A stretch of 11,122 bases of DNA from Nitriliruptoraceae bacterium (GCA_007117945.1 SKTN01000411.1:1-11122), one strand, 5' to 3'; positions 1 to 7,655 are shown, numbered from the stretch's first letter. The notes: generated from the sequence alone by a model not told the origin. Numbers and translations are program-made.

Positions 1-965
1 GCCGCGTACCGCTGGCCCTCAGCCGTCCGCGCCAGCGCGAGGCCGAGGTGGAGGTCCTCGATGACCAGCCCGGTGACCCCGTCGGCGTCGGCCGGCGCGA
101 CGACCGAACCCTCGTCGTCGAACCGCCAGTAGGGGCCGCCGAGACCCGCGAATGCGTGGAGACCGCTGCCGCCGATCGTGATGAGGTCGACCGCGGTCGC
201 GTCATCGTCGATCGTGACGGTGGTGTCGCTGCGGTCGATCGCGATGCCGCCGGTCACGTGCAGGAAGCCGTCCACCGTGAGGTCCACGTTGGCGGCGACG
301 GTGCGCACGGCCCGGTCATGGTCGATCACGAGCTGGCTGTCGGGCCCCGTCGCCACCACCAGCCCCGTACCCGGGTCGTCGCCGGGGAAGCTGGCTGCCA
401 GGTCGACGACCGCGTCGTCGGCGCGGTTGGAGGTGTTGAGGGCCAGCAGCAGATCGCTGACCTCGGCGGTCAGACCGGGGATCCCCACGAGCTGGGCGCC
501 CCCGGTCCCCGTGAAGGCGGTGAAGCGGTCGGCGCCGTCGCGTTCCGCGAGCAGGGCGAGACCGAAGCCGACGTCCTCGAGGACGAGGCCGAGGGCACCA
601 TCCGCGTCGCCGCGTGGGACGACCGTGCCGTCCTCCCCGGCCTCCCAGTAGGGACCGCCGATCCCGACGAAGCCGGCGGCCTCGCTGGCGCCCACGGTGA
701 GGACGGCGACCTCGACGCTGTCGCCGGTGGCCTGCCCGTCGGGCGTGACCAGGTCGACCGCGGCCTCCTCGCCCCGCTCGATGGCGAAGGCCGTGGTGAG
801 GTGGACGAGATCGGCGATGCCGAGGGTCGCCGTGCCGGCGACCCGGAGCCGCTCCTCCTCGTAGGCCAGGGTGACCGAGCTGTCGGTGCCGGTGAGGACC
901 TCCAGACCACCATCGGGGAGGCTGGTGAGGTCGAGGGGCGAGGCCTCCGGCTCGCTGGCGGTGTT
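1..965 (-). repeat. Repeat units A4 and a C/A hybrid (array continues off-window)
   Basis: A4 438-965 (528 bp) starts NTASEPE with PLDLTS and has FVGIGGPYW, a normal A unit. The next unit (from 437 to beyond base 1) starts like a C unit (VVDLAASFPGDD) but then carries FAGLGGPYW followed by FDDEG, as A units do. The strict A-C-B order therefore ends here. The visible part stops just after a QRYA motif near base 3, close to the end of that unit. Confidence 0.8.
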
Positions 966-3900
966 GACCTCGACGCCGAGGACGCCCTCGAGGGTGACGG
1001 CGTCGATGCCGAGCAGTTCCGCGCTCCCCGCGCCTCCGACGGCGACGTAGGAGGTGCCCGCACCCGCCACGGGTGTGAACAGGGCGACGGCGAGACCGAC
1101 CTCCTCGAGGGCGATGCCGGTGCCCTCGTCGGGGTCGGGGCCGCCGACACCGACGAAGACCTCGAGGCTGTCGGAGGCCAGGGTCAGGACGGAGAGGGTG
1201 AGGGTCTCGGAGCTGTCGATCGGCTTCGCCTGGACGGCGTCGCGCTGCTCGACGGCGACCTGACCGGAGATGTGGACGAACCCGTCGATCGTGAGGGTGA
1301 GGACTGCGGCCACCCGCGAGGTGGACCGCTCGAAGTCCAACAGCTGCTGGCTGTCGGGGCCGGTCGCGACGACCAGACCGTCGGCGTCGTCGCCCGCACC
1401 AGGGAAGCTGGTGGCGAGGTCGATGGCCGGCAGATCCTCAGGGGGGCCGCGGGCGCCGTTCAGTTCGACCAGCAGCCCGTCGATCGTGGCGGTGACCACC
1501 TCGATCCCGGCGAGCTGCGCCGTGCCGCCCTCAGCGAGCTCGGCCCGGAGTGCGTAGAAGCGTTCGGGCTGGCCTGCCCCCGCGCCGTTCGACTGGAACA
1601 GCGCCAGAGCGACCTCGACGCCGCTCGCGTGGAGGCCCGTACCCGATGCCGGGTCGTCCGGGTCCTCGAAGCGGCCGACCGCGAGGCTGACATCGGCGGC
1701 GCCGAGGGTCAGGATCGTCACCTCCCGGGTCTCCGGCTCCGAGCCGTCGGCGGGCGCCTCCAGCGTCACCTCCTGCTCGGTGCGCTGCCGTTCGACGGCG
1801 AAGCTGCCGCTGAGCTGCACCAGGTCGGCCACGGCGAGGCGCAGCTCGCCCTCGGCCCGCAGCACCGCCCGGTCGAAGGCCAGCAGCACGAGCCCCGAGG
1901 GTCCGACGGCGACGGGGAGGCCATCCTGGCCGTCGGGGCCCTCACCGGGGAAGCTGGCGATCAGGTCGACCACGTGGGCGTCGTCCTCGCCGGCACCGCT
2001 GACCGAGTTCACCTCGAGGCGGACCGTGCCGGTGAGCTCGAGGACGTCCTCGAGCCCGACGGGGGCCGCCGTCCCGGCGCCGTCCAGGGCGTAGAAGGTG
2101 CGCGTGTCCTCGGCGGCCGTGGGCCGGAACAGCACGAGCGCTGCGGTCACCTCGCTCACCGCCAGGCCCGTCGCCCCGGTGTCCTCGTCGGGCGCCACGA
2201 TGTGGCCCTCGTCGTCGATCTCCCAGTAGGGACCGCCGATCCCGACGAAGGCGTAGCCGTCCTCGATACCCAGTTGCAGCACGGAAACCTCGACCTCACC
2301 GGCGGCCGCACCGGTGTCCGCATCGACCAGGCTGACCTCACGGTCGGGACCGCGCTCGTAGGCGAAGCCACCCGTGAGGTGCAGGAACCCATCCACGGAC
2401 ACGGTGGCGGTGCCGCGGAGTCGGAGCAGCTCCTCGTCGAAGTCGAGCGTCCGCGCGGTCGATGGGCCCGTCAGCACCTCCAGGCCCTGGGCATCGATGC
2501 TGCGCAGGTCGAGGGGGGCGAGCTGCGCATCGGTGCCGTCGGACGCGGTGTTGACCTCGACGTCGAGCGTGCCGGCCAGGGTGATGCCCTCGAGTCCGAC
2601 CAGGGACGCCGAGCCCTCGGCTGACAGCGCCACGTAGCGGGTCGGGTCGCTGTCGTCGGTGGGTCGCAGCAGTGCCAGGGCGACCTCGACACCCTCGAGC
2701 GCCACCCCGAGTGCGTCCGGACCATCGGCCTCGGGGCCACCGACACCGGCGAAGACGTCGAGGTCGCTGCCGCCGAGCAGGAAGCCGGACACCACGACGG
2801 GTTCGTCGGCGCCGACGGGCGTCGCGTCGACGTCCGTGCGCTGCTCGATGGCGACCGCGCCGGAGATGCTCACGAAGTCGGCGATGGTCAGGGTCAGGTC
2901 CGCGGCAGCACGGCGGGTGGTGCGCTCGAAGGCGAGGCGCTGGACCCTGTCCGTCCCGGTGGCCACCGCCAGGCCGGCCTCCTCGTCGCCGTCAGCGGGG
3001 AAGCTGGCGGCGAGATCGATCGCCGGCCGGACCTCGTCGGGTGGGCCACGCGCCTCGTTCAGCTCGACCAGCAGCCCATCGAGGACCGCCGTGACCACCT
3101 CGAAGCCTGCGAGCCCGGCGGACCCGTCCTCGGCCAGCTCCGCCCGCAGCGCGTAGTAGCGCTCCGGGTCGTCGCCCGCCTCCGCGTCGGTCTGCAGCAG
3201 GGCGAGGGCGACCTCCACCCCCTGTGCGTGGAAGCCGACGAAGTCGGCGGGCAGGTCGCTCACGTCCTCGGTGCCGTCCAGCTCCCCGATCGCCAGGGTC
3301 ACCTGCGAGGCACCGAGGGTCAGGATGGAGACCTCCCGGGTGTCCGGCTCCCCGTTGCCGTCCGTCGCCTCGAGCACGACCTCACGGGTCGTGGCGTTGC
3401 GCTCGAAGGCGAAACTGCCCGACAGGACCACGAGGTCGGCGACCCGCAGCGCCAGCTCGCCGGCGCCGCGGAGCACGGGCCCGTCGAAGGCGATCCGCTC
3501 GCTGGTGTCCGGACCGACCACCACGACCAGGCCTGGCTCGGTCTGCTCCCCGTCTGCGGGGAAGCTCGCGAGGAAGTCGACCACCTGACCGAGGTCCTCG
3601 GCGTCGTTGTCGACGGCGTTGACCTGGAGCGACAGGGAGCCGCTGAGCTCCACCACATCGGGCCCCGGGCCGACGAGCTCGGCGGTACCGGCGCCGTCGA
3701 GGGCGTAGAAGACCCGCTCGTCCCCGCCGACGAGGGGCCGGAGCAGCACCAGGGCCAGGTCGAGCTCGCTGAGGGCGATGCCGGTGGCCCCACCGTCGTC
3801 GATGACGCTGACGGTGCCGTCGCCGTCCAGGCCCCAGTAGGGACCGCCGACCCCGATGAAGGCGTGGACGCCCTGCGCGCCCAGGGTGAGGCTGGCGACC

Positions 3901-6900
3901 TCCAGCGGATCGCCGTCGGCCGGCTCCCCCGACTCCGCGTCGACGAGCGCCACCTCGGTGTCGGCACCGCGTTCGAAGGCCAGGGCACCGACGATGTGGA
4001 TCAGCTCCGCGACCGTCAGGGTGACGTCACCGGCGACCCGAAGGAGCTCGTCGCCCGAGGCCAGGACCAGGCTGCTGCCAGGGCCGGTTGCGACCGCAAG
4101 GCCCCCGTCCTCCAGGCTGGTCAGGTCCAGGGGCGCGACCTCCCCGTCATCGGTGCCGTCGCTCGCGGTGTTGAGCTCGACGGTCATGCTGCCGGCGAGG
4201 CCGAGGGCCTCGACCCCCAGAAGGGCGGCCGTCCCCGTCCCCCGGACCGCGAGGTAGCGCGTCGGGTCGGTGGCGTCCGAGCCGTCGTCCACGGGTCCCA
4301 GGAGCGCCAACGCCAGCTCGGCGTCGCTGAGGTGCACGCCGACCGCTGCGTCGAGTTCGCCGTCGAGGCCCGGACCGTTCAGCCCCAGGAAGGCGTCGAC
4401 ACCGGTCCCGCCGAGGGTGAGGCCGCTGACGGTGATGGGCTCCTCGTCGCCGGCGGGGGTGACCGACAGCCCGTCCTGCCGATCGATCGCGAAGGAGCCG
4501 ACCAGGTGGAAGACGTCGGCGATCGCGAGGCGGAGCGTCGTCTCGATGGTCCGGACCGGACCGTCGAAGTCGAGGACGATGCTCGTGTCGGGGCCGACGG
4601 AGACCTCGAGACCCGGTTCGTCGGCGGTGGTGGTGAAGCTGCTGGCGAGATCGATGGCGGCCAGGCCCGGGGGTCCACGGGCACGGTTCAGCTGGACGAT
4701 CAGGTCGTCCACGGCCAGGTCGAAGCCATCGAGGCCCGTGACGCCGAGCTGCCCGCCGTCACCGAGCCTGAGGTCGAGGGCGAAGTAGCGCTGCGGCGCG
4801 TCCCCGGAGCCGTTGGCCGACTGCGCGTGGACGATGGCCACATCCGCACCCAGGGCGAACAGGCCCGTACCTGTCGGTAGCTCGCCGGGTGCGTCGATCC
4901 CGGCGACGTCCACGTCGCCGATCCCGATGGTGGCATCACTCACGCCGAAGGTGAGGAGCTCGACGTCGACCTCGGAGCCCGCATCATCGGCGAGAACGAC
5001 CGTCTGCTCCGCGCCCTGACGTCGCATCGCGAAGGCACCGGAGAGGTGCACGAGCTGATCGACGGCGAGCTCCACGGCACCGGCCACCTCCAGGAACGGC
5101 TCGGTGAAGGCGAGGTGGATGAGCTGGTCCGGGCCGGGTCCGGTCCGCACGGCCAGCCCCTGGGATCCGAAGCTGGCCACGAGGTCCACCACCACGGTGC
5201 CCGTGCTCGCCCGGTTGACCCGCAGCTCCACCAGCCCGCCGATCGTGACCCCCTCGATACCCGTGACAGCACCACTCCCGGTGCCGGAGAGGGCGTAGAA
5301 CACGGCGCCGCCCCCGGCGCCGTCCGCGTCCGTGGGGGTCATGATGGCCAGGCCGAAGGTGACGCTGTGCAGCACGATGCCACTGGCCCCACCAGCGTTC
5401 GCGTGCTCGACGACGTTGCCCTCGGCGTCCAGGGCCCAGTAGGGACCGCCGACGCCGACGAACCCGCGCACGTCGGTGCCGCCGACCCGCAGGAGCTCGA
5501 CCTCGATCTCCGCGCCCGGATCGGCACCCTCCGCATCGTCCAGGACGACGTCGACCGGGTCCTCCACCTCGATCGTGAAGCTCCCTGCGAGGTGGACGAA
5601 GGCGTCGACGCTGAGCAGCATCGTGCCCGAGATGACGGTGACCTCCCCGGACAACGCCAGGTCGGTCTCGGCCACCTCGGACCAGTCGATCGGCTCCAGG
5701 TCGTCGCCATCGGCGCGGTTCAGCTGGACGGTGAGATCGTGGACCTGCAGCGCCAGGGTGTCCGGCAGCTGCGAGGCAGCGACCTCCGTGGCCTGCAGAT
5801 CCACACCGAGGTAGCGCTGCGCACCCGACCCGGTCTCCACCGCGAGACTGGCGAGCTCCGCGCCACCTGCGGTCACCTCGAAGCCGACACCCGCAGGGGC
5901 CCCCACCCGCAGGTCGAGCCCATCGAGTGAGAGCGTCACCAGCCGCGCCGTGCTCCCGCCCTCGGCCGTGTCGACGAGCTCGGTCGCGTCCACGACCCGC
6001 ACGTCGGCCACGAAGCTGCTGGTCCCCGAGACCAGTCCCGCGAGGTCGAGGTCGTCGAGGGTCCCCGACAGGCGGAGGCGGTCCTCAGCGGTCAGGTCGA
6101 TGCTCGTGCCGAGGACGACCACGTCATCGCCGAAGGTGCCATCCTGGGCGAGGTCGAGCTGGCTGGTCCAGTCGAGGTGGGTGGCCTCGACCCCATCGTC
6201 ACCGGCACCCGCGACGGTGTTCGCACGGACCGCGACGTCGCTGACAGCCGCTGCGGCCGTCGCCAGCCCGGCGCTGCCGCTGACGTCGGTGGCCTGCACT
6301 GCTGCCCAGCGGCGGGGGTCGTCGCCGTTGTCGTCGGTGTCGTCGCTCGGCCGCAACAGCGCCGCCAGCACGCGACCGGCGGTCAGGGTGAAGCCGTTGC
6401 CCGCCGAGCCGACGCTGAGCGCCGGACCGCCCGTGAGCTCCGCCACGTCGAAGCCGAGGGCGACCAGGGAGGCACCCGACAGCTGCTCGGTGTCGGACAC
6501 CTCGACATCGACGGTCCGCCGGGACACCTCGATGCCCTGGCCCGAGCTCAGGACGGCATCGGCAGCGACGAGCTCGAGCAGTTCCTCGGACATCGTCTCC
6601 AGCTCAGCGCGGACCTGGGCGTAGAGCTGGCGGGCTTCGTTGACCCGCACGTTGACGTACTCCACGACGACGTCGCCGAGGTCGCCTCCCCGCAGGAAGC
6701 CATCGACGACGGTCTCCTCGACCTGGTCGGCGACCTCACGGATCGCGTCGAGGCTCCAGTCCGCCACCCGGGGACCGAGCAGCTCCGAGAGTCCCTCGAC
6801 GGGATCGAAGAGGACGTGCGGCAGCGCATCCGAACCGAAGAGGCCCTCCAGGGCACCCACGCTGGCATCGACCTCCAGGAGATCGTCGCCGCTGGCCCCC

Positions 6901-7643
6901 AGGATCCGGATCGCGTCGAGGCCGATGGCCTCCCCGTCCTCCGTCAGGGGGAACTCGCTGACCGCGGAGGGGTCCACGCGGGACACCAGGCGCAGCAGAT
7001 CATCGCCTGCGTCGTAGGTCAGTGCGTGGTCGAGCTGCTGTCCGTCGGTGACCTGGAAGGTCAGCACCCGGTCGACCAGTTCCCAGTCGCCGGCGGGATC
7101 GGTCGAGGTGGCCTGCAGTCCGTCACCCTCGGTCGAGGTGGTCGCGGTGCCGTCGTCCGTTCTCACGTCATCGGTGGTCGTCTCGTCCGCCGGGGCGTCG
7201 TCCCCGAGCGCGTTGTGCTCGTCACCATCGGGCTGTGGTGGGGCATCGCCCTCGTCCGCGGGCACCTCGGCCTCCGCGTCGGCGACATCACCCTCGGGTG
7301 CATCCCCCTCCCCCGAAGCCGTCTCCACCGGCTCCGGCTCCGGTTCGGGCTCCGGCTCCGGTTCGGGCTCCGGCTCCGGTTCGGGCTCCGGCTCCGGTTC
7401 GGGCTCCGGCTCCGGTTCGGGCTCCGGTTCGGGCTCGGCCTCCTCCTCCGACTGGCACTGGGTCTCGTCGTCGGGATCCGTGCCGACCGCACACGCAGCC
7501 TCGCCCGCCGCGGCTGCGGGGCCGGTCAGCAGGAGCAGGCAGAGCGCCGCCATCAGGGTGAGGAGCAGCGTGCTCGGGCGCATCCGCAGCGCCGACGTCC
7601 GCGCAGGTTCCACCGTGACCCACGGCGCAACGCTCGCGACCAT
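1..7643 (-). CDS. Giant secreted repeat protein, unrecognised family (3' end outside window)
   Basis: I translated the minus strand codon by codon from the ATG at 7643 to the window edge and found 2,547 codons without a stop. Layout by residue: signal peptide 1-46; Cys51 and Cys63; (EP)18 at 70-105; acidic Asp/Thr/Ala/Glu linker 106-186; unique domain 187-371 with two short Gly-Asp-Asp-Leu-Leu segments and a helix-like stretch at about 268-367; two degenerate repeat units about 372-641; eleven units from 642 on. Each unit carries, in order, a V-x-V/L-N start, a GL-x-V-x-TGP segment, a strand pair ending LSGSFAFER, a VLTLG strand, FVGVGGPYW or a variant, an ALALLRP strand, an acidic loop and a RYYAL strand. 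The pattern suggests a beta-rich, surface-exposed or extracellular filamentous protein; adhesion or a structural envelope role is only inference. I do not recognise the family, and any anchor or sorting signal would lie off-window. The ATG has a weak AGGGA ribosome site 7 nt upstream. The protein is strongly acidic, with one lysine in the visible part. Confidence 0.93.
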   Translation of the reverse strand, partial: MVASVAPWVTVEPARTSALRMRPSTLLLTLMAALCLLLLTGPAAAAGEAACAVGTDPDDETQCQSEEEAEPEPEPEPEPEPEPEPEPEPEPEPEPEPEPEPEPEPVETASGEGDAPEGDVADAEAEVPADEGDAPPQPDGDEHNALGDDAPADETTTDDVRTDDGTATTSTEGDGLQATSTDPAGDWELVDRVLTFQVTDGQQLDHALTYDAGDDLLRLVSRVDPSAVSEFPLTEDGEAIGLDAIRILGASGDDLLEVDASVGALEGLFGSDALPHVLFDPVEGLSELLGPRVADWSLDAIREVADQVEETVVDGFLRGGDLGDVVVEYVNVRVNEARQLYAQVRAELETMSEELLELVAADAVLSSGQGIEVSRRTVDVEVSDTEQLSGASLVALGFDVAELTGGPALSVGSAGNGFTLTAGRVLAALLRPSDDTDDNGDDPRRWAAVQATDVSGSAGLATAAAAVSDVAVRANTVAGAGDDGVEATHLDWTSQLDLAQDGTFGDDVVVLGTSIDLTAEDRLRLSGTLDDLDLAGLVSGTSSFVADVRVVDATELVDTAEGGSTARLVTLSLDGLDLRVGAPAGVGFEVTAGGAELASLAVETGSGAQRYLGVDLQATEVAASQLPDTLALQVHDLTVQLNRADGDDLEPIDWSEVAETDLALSGEVTVISGTMLLSVDAFVHLAGSFTIEVEDPVDVVLDDAEGADPGAEIEVELLRVGGTDVRGFVGVGGPYWALDAEGNVVEHANAGGASGIVLHSVTFGLAIMTPTDADGAGGGAVFYALSGTGSGAVTGIEGVTIGGLVELRVNRASTGTVVVDLVASFGSQGLAVRTGPGPDQLIHLAFTEPFLEVAGAVELAVDQLVHLSGAFAMRRQGAEQTVVLADDAGSEVDVELLTFGVSDATIGIGDVDVAGIDAPGELPTGTGLFALGADVAIVHAQSANGSGDAPQRYFALDLRLGDGGQLGVTGLDGFDLAVDDLIVQLNRARGPPGLAAIDLASSFTTTADEPGLEVSVGPDTSIVLDFDGPVRTIETTLRLAIADVFHLVGSFAIDRQDGLSVTPAGDEEPITVSGLTLGGTGVDAFLGLNGPGLDGELDAAVGVHLSDAELALALLGPVDDGSDATDPTRYLAVRGTGTAALLGVEALGLAGSMTVELNTASDGTDDGEVAPLDLTSLEDGGLAVATGPGSSLVLASGDELLRVAGDVTLTVAELIHIVGALAFERGADTEVALVDAESGEPADGDPLEVASLTLGAQGVHAFIGVGGPYWGLDGDGTVSVIDDGGATGIALSELDLALVLLRPLVGGDERVFYALDGAGTAELVGPGPDVVELSGSLSLQVNAVDNDAEDLGQVVDFLASFPADGEQTEPGLVVVVGPDTSERIAFDGPVLRGAGELALRVADLVVLSGSFAFERNATTREVVLEATDGNGEPDTREVSILTLGASQVTLAIGELDGTEDVSDLPADFVGFHAQGVEVALALLQTDAEAGDDPERYYALRAELAEDGSAGLAGFEVVTAVLDGLLVELNEARGPPDEVRPAIDLAASFPADGDEEAGLAVATGTDRVQRLAFERTTRRAAADLTLTIADFVSISGAVAIEQRTDVDATPVGADEPVVVSGFLLGGSDLDVFAGVGGPEADGPDALGVALEGVEVALALLRPTDDSDPTRYVALSAEGSASLVGLEGITLAGTLDVEVNTASDGTDAQLAPLDLRSIDAQGLEVLTGPSTARTLDFDEELLRLRGTATVSVDGFLHLTGGFAYERGPDREVSLVDADTGAAAGEVEVSVLQLGIEDGYAFVGIGGPYWEIDDEGHIVAPDEDTGATGLAVSEVTAALVLFRPTAAEDTRTFYALDGAGTAAPVGLEDVLELTGTVRLEVNSVSGAGEDDAHVVDLIASFPGEGPDGQDGLPVAVGPSGLVLLAFDRAVLRAEGELRLAVADLVQLSGSFAVERQRTEQEVTLEAPADGSEPETREVTILTLGAADVSLAVGRFEDPDDPASGTGLHASGVEVALALFQSNGAGAGQPERFYALRAELAEGGTAQLAGIEVVTATIDGLLVELNGARGPPEDLPAIDLATSFPGAGDDADGLVVATGPDSQQLLDFERSTSRVAAVLTLTIDGFVHISGQVAVEQRDAVQAKPIDSSETLTLSVLTLASDSLEVFVGVGGPDPDEGTGIALEEVGLAVALFTPVAGAGTSYVAVGGAGSAELLGIDAVTLEGVLGVEVNTASEPEASPLDLTSLPDGGLEVLTGTDSSVTLAYEEERLRVAGTATLGIADLVHLTTAFAIERGEEAAVDLVTPDGQATGDSVEVAVLTVGASEAAGFVGIGGPYWEAGEDGTVVPRGDADGALGLVLEDVGFGLALLAERDGADRFTAFTGTGGAQLVGIPGLTAEVSDLLLALNTSNRADDAVVDLAASFPGDDPGTGLVVATGPDSQLVIDHDRAVRTVAANVDLTVDGFLHVTGGIAIDRSDTTVTIDDDATAVDLITIGGSGLHAFAGLGGPYWRFDDEGSVVAPADADGVTGLVIEDLHLGLALARTAEGQRYA
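966..2552 (-). repeat. Repeat supercycle 3 (units A3, C3, B3)
   Basis: A3 2010-2552 (543 bp) starts NTASDGT and has FVGIGGPYW followed by an Asp/Glu-rich turn. C3 1461-2009 (549 bp) has VVDLIASFP, the FEDPDDP insertion and PERFYALRAELAEGG. B3 966-1460 (495 bp) starts LNGARGPP with AIDLATSFP and has FVGVGGPDPDEG. B3 holds the only lysine of the visible protein (codon at 1224-1226, residue 2140). Confidence 0.88.
2553..4172 (-). repeat. Repeat supercycle 2 (units A2, C2, B2)
   Basis: A2 3621-4172 (552 bp) starts NTASDGT and has FIGVGGPYW. C2 3060-3620 (561 bp) has VVDFLASFP, an insertion of about 12 acidic residues in place of GGPYW, and PERYYALRAELAEDG. B2 2553-3059 (507 bp) starts LNEARGPP with AIDLAASFP and has FAGVGGPEAD. 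Order and class hallmarks match supercycle 3 closely, so the unit that was duplicated was the trimer, not the single unit. Confidence 0.88.
4173..5720 (-). repeat. Repeat supercycle 1 (units A1, C1, B1)
   Basis: Three units counted from one V/L-N motif to the next: A1 5217-5720 (504 bp) with FVGVGGPYW; C1 4689-5216 (528 bp), starting VNRAS with VVDLVASF, lacking GGPYW and carrying a longer Asp/Pro-rich insertion; B1 4173-4688 (516 bp), starting LNRARGPP with AIDLASSF and having FLGLNGPG in place of GGPYW. The A unit here departs most from the other A units at its start (NRADGDD rather than NTASDGT). Confidence 0.85.
5721..6530 (-). repeat. Two degenerate N-terminal repeat units
   Basis: Residues about 372-641. 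The first (6222-6530) keeps only the later half of a unit: the LSGASLVALGF region, an ALLRPS strand, an Asp-rich loop and RRWAAVQ in place of RYYAL. The second (5721-6221, 501 bp) starts at the Asn in a V-R-A-N motif, keeps the strand pair around LRLSGTL, and ends with RYLGVDLQ and the next VQLN. Both lack the GGPYW signature. They look like old or specialised members of the same family at the edge of the array. Confidence 0.6.
6531..7085 (-). other. Unique N-terminal region before the repeats
   Basis: Residues 187-371. The first part (about 187-262) looks beta-rich and contains AGDDLLRL and ASGDDLLEVD, short Gly-Asp-Asp-Leu segments like those in large secreted proteins with calcium-binding-like or LEPR-XLL-type N-terminal regions; the family match is not established. 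The second part (about 268-367) is Leu/Glu/Ala/Val-rich with heptad-like spacing and looks helical, unlike the rest of the protein. No catalytic motif was seen. It could be a cap or nucleation module for the beta-repeat array, which is inference. Confidence 0.55.
7086..7328 (-). other. Acidic low-complexity linker
   Basis: Residues 106-186, directly after the Glu-Pro run. The segment is dominated by Asp, Glu, Ala, Thr, Gly and Pro, with few hydrophobic residues and one Arg; a TTTDD block is typical of it. It is probably disordered and, with the Glu-Pro stalk, makes an extended N-terminal spacer of over 110 residues before the first folded region begins near Trp187. Confidence 0.8.
7330..7431 (-). 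repeat. 18-bp tandem repeat encoding the Glu-Pro stalk
   Basis: The plus strand shows five perfect consecutive copies of an 18-bp unit, ggctccggctccggttcg, from 7330 to 7419, then a 12-bp partial copy at 7420-7431. On the coding strand each unit gives three Glu-Pro pairs. With the flanking codons the run is 18 Glu-Pro dipeptides (codons 7329-7436, residues 70-105). Alternating Glu-Pro is known to form stiff, extended rods, as in TonB-type and cell-wall-spanning linkers. Here it follows the signal peptide directly and may carry the protein across the wall. Every unit change keeps frame, so copy number can vary without breaking the gene. Confidence 0.95.
7506..7643 (-). other. Signal peptide of the giant protein
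   Basis: Residues 1-46. An extended N region with Arg15, Arg20 and Arg22 precedes a hydrophobic core at about residues 25-40 (LLLTLMAALCLLLL), then Thr-Gly-Pro and four alanines, giving a plausible signal peptidase I site near Ala45/Ala46. Cys35 lies inside the core but is preceded by Leu, so it does not make a proper lipobox. The N region is long; a start at Met21 (7583) would give a compact Met-Arg-Pro-Ser N terminus. General (Sec) secretion is inferred from the tripartite layout. No twin-arginine motif is seen. Confidence 0.85.
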
Positions 7644-7650
7644 GCCCGAT

Positions 7651-7655
7651 TCCCT
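7651..7655 (-). promoter_or_regulatory. Weak ribosome binding site for the giant gene
   Basis: The minus strand reads AGGGA followed by a 7-nt spacer and ATG at 7643. The match to the Shine-Dalgarno core is partial but well placed. No comparable site stands at the right distance before the in-frame Met21 codon at 7583, which is why the longer start is preferred. Confidence 0.45.

Noticed and set aside
48..2624. An 858-codon plus-strand open frame, with further ones at 3228-4880, 5046-5930 and 6177-7676
   Set aside because: Their codons are exact complements, in register, of the giant gene's codons. They end only where that gene uses TCA, CTA or TTA, which are rare here. The composition (Gly/Asp/Glu/Arg-rich, no domains) is that of a shadow, while the minus frame shows a signal peptide and regular repeats.
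1..6221. CRISPR-like or transposon-derived repeats
   Set aside because: The periodicity is about 500-560 bp, protein-coding, in frame and divergent at DNA level; there are no short identical direct repeats with unique spacers, and no terminal inverted repeats or transposase.
7500..7540. Lipoprotein signal at Cys35
   Set aside because: The residue before Cys35 is Leu and the cysteine lies in the middle of the hydrophobic core; a good signal peptidase I site follows about ten residues later.
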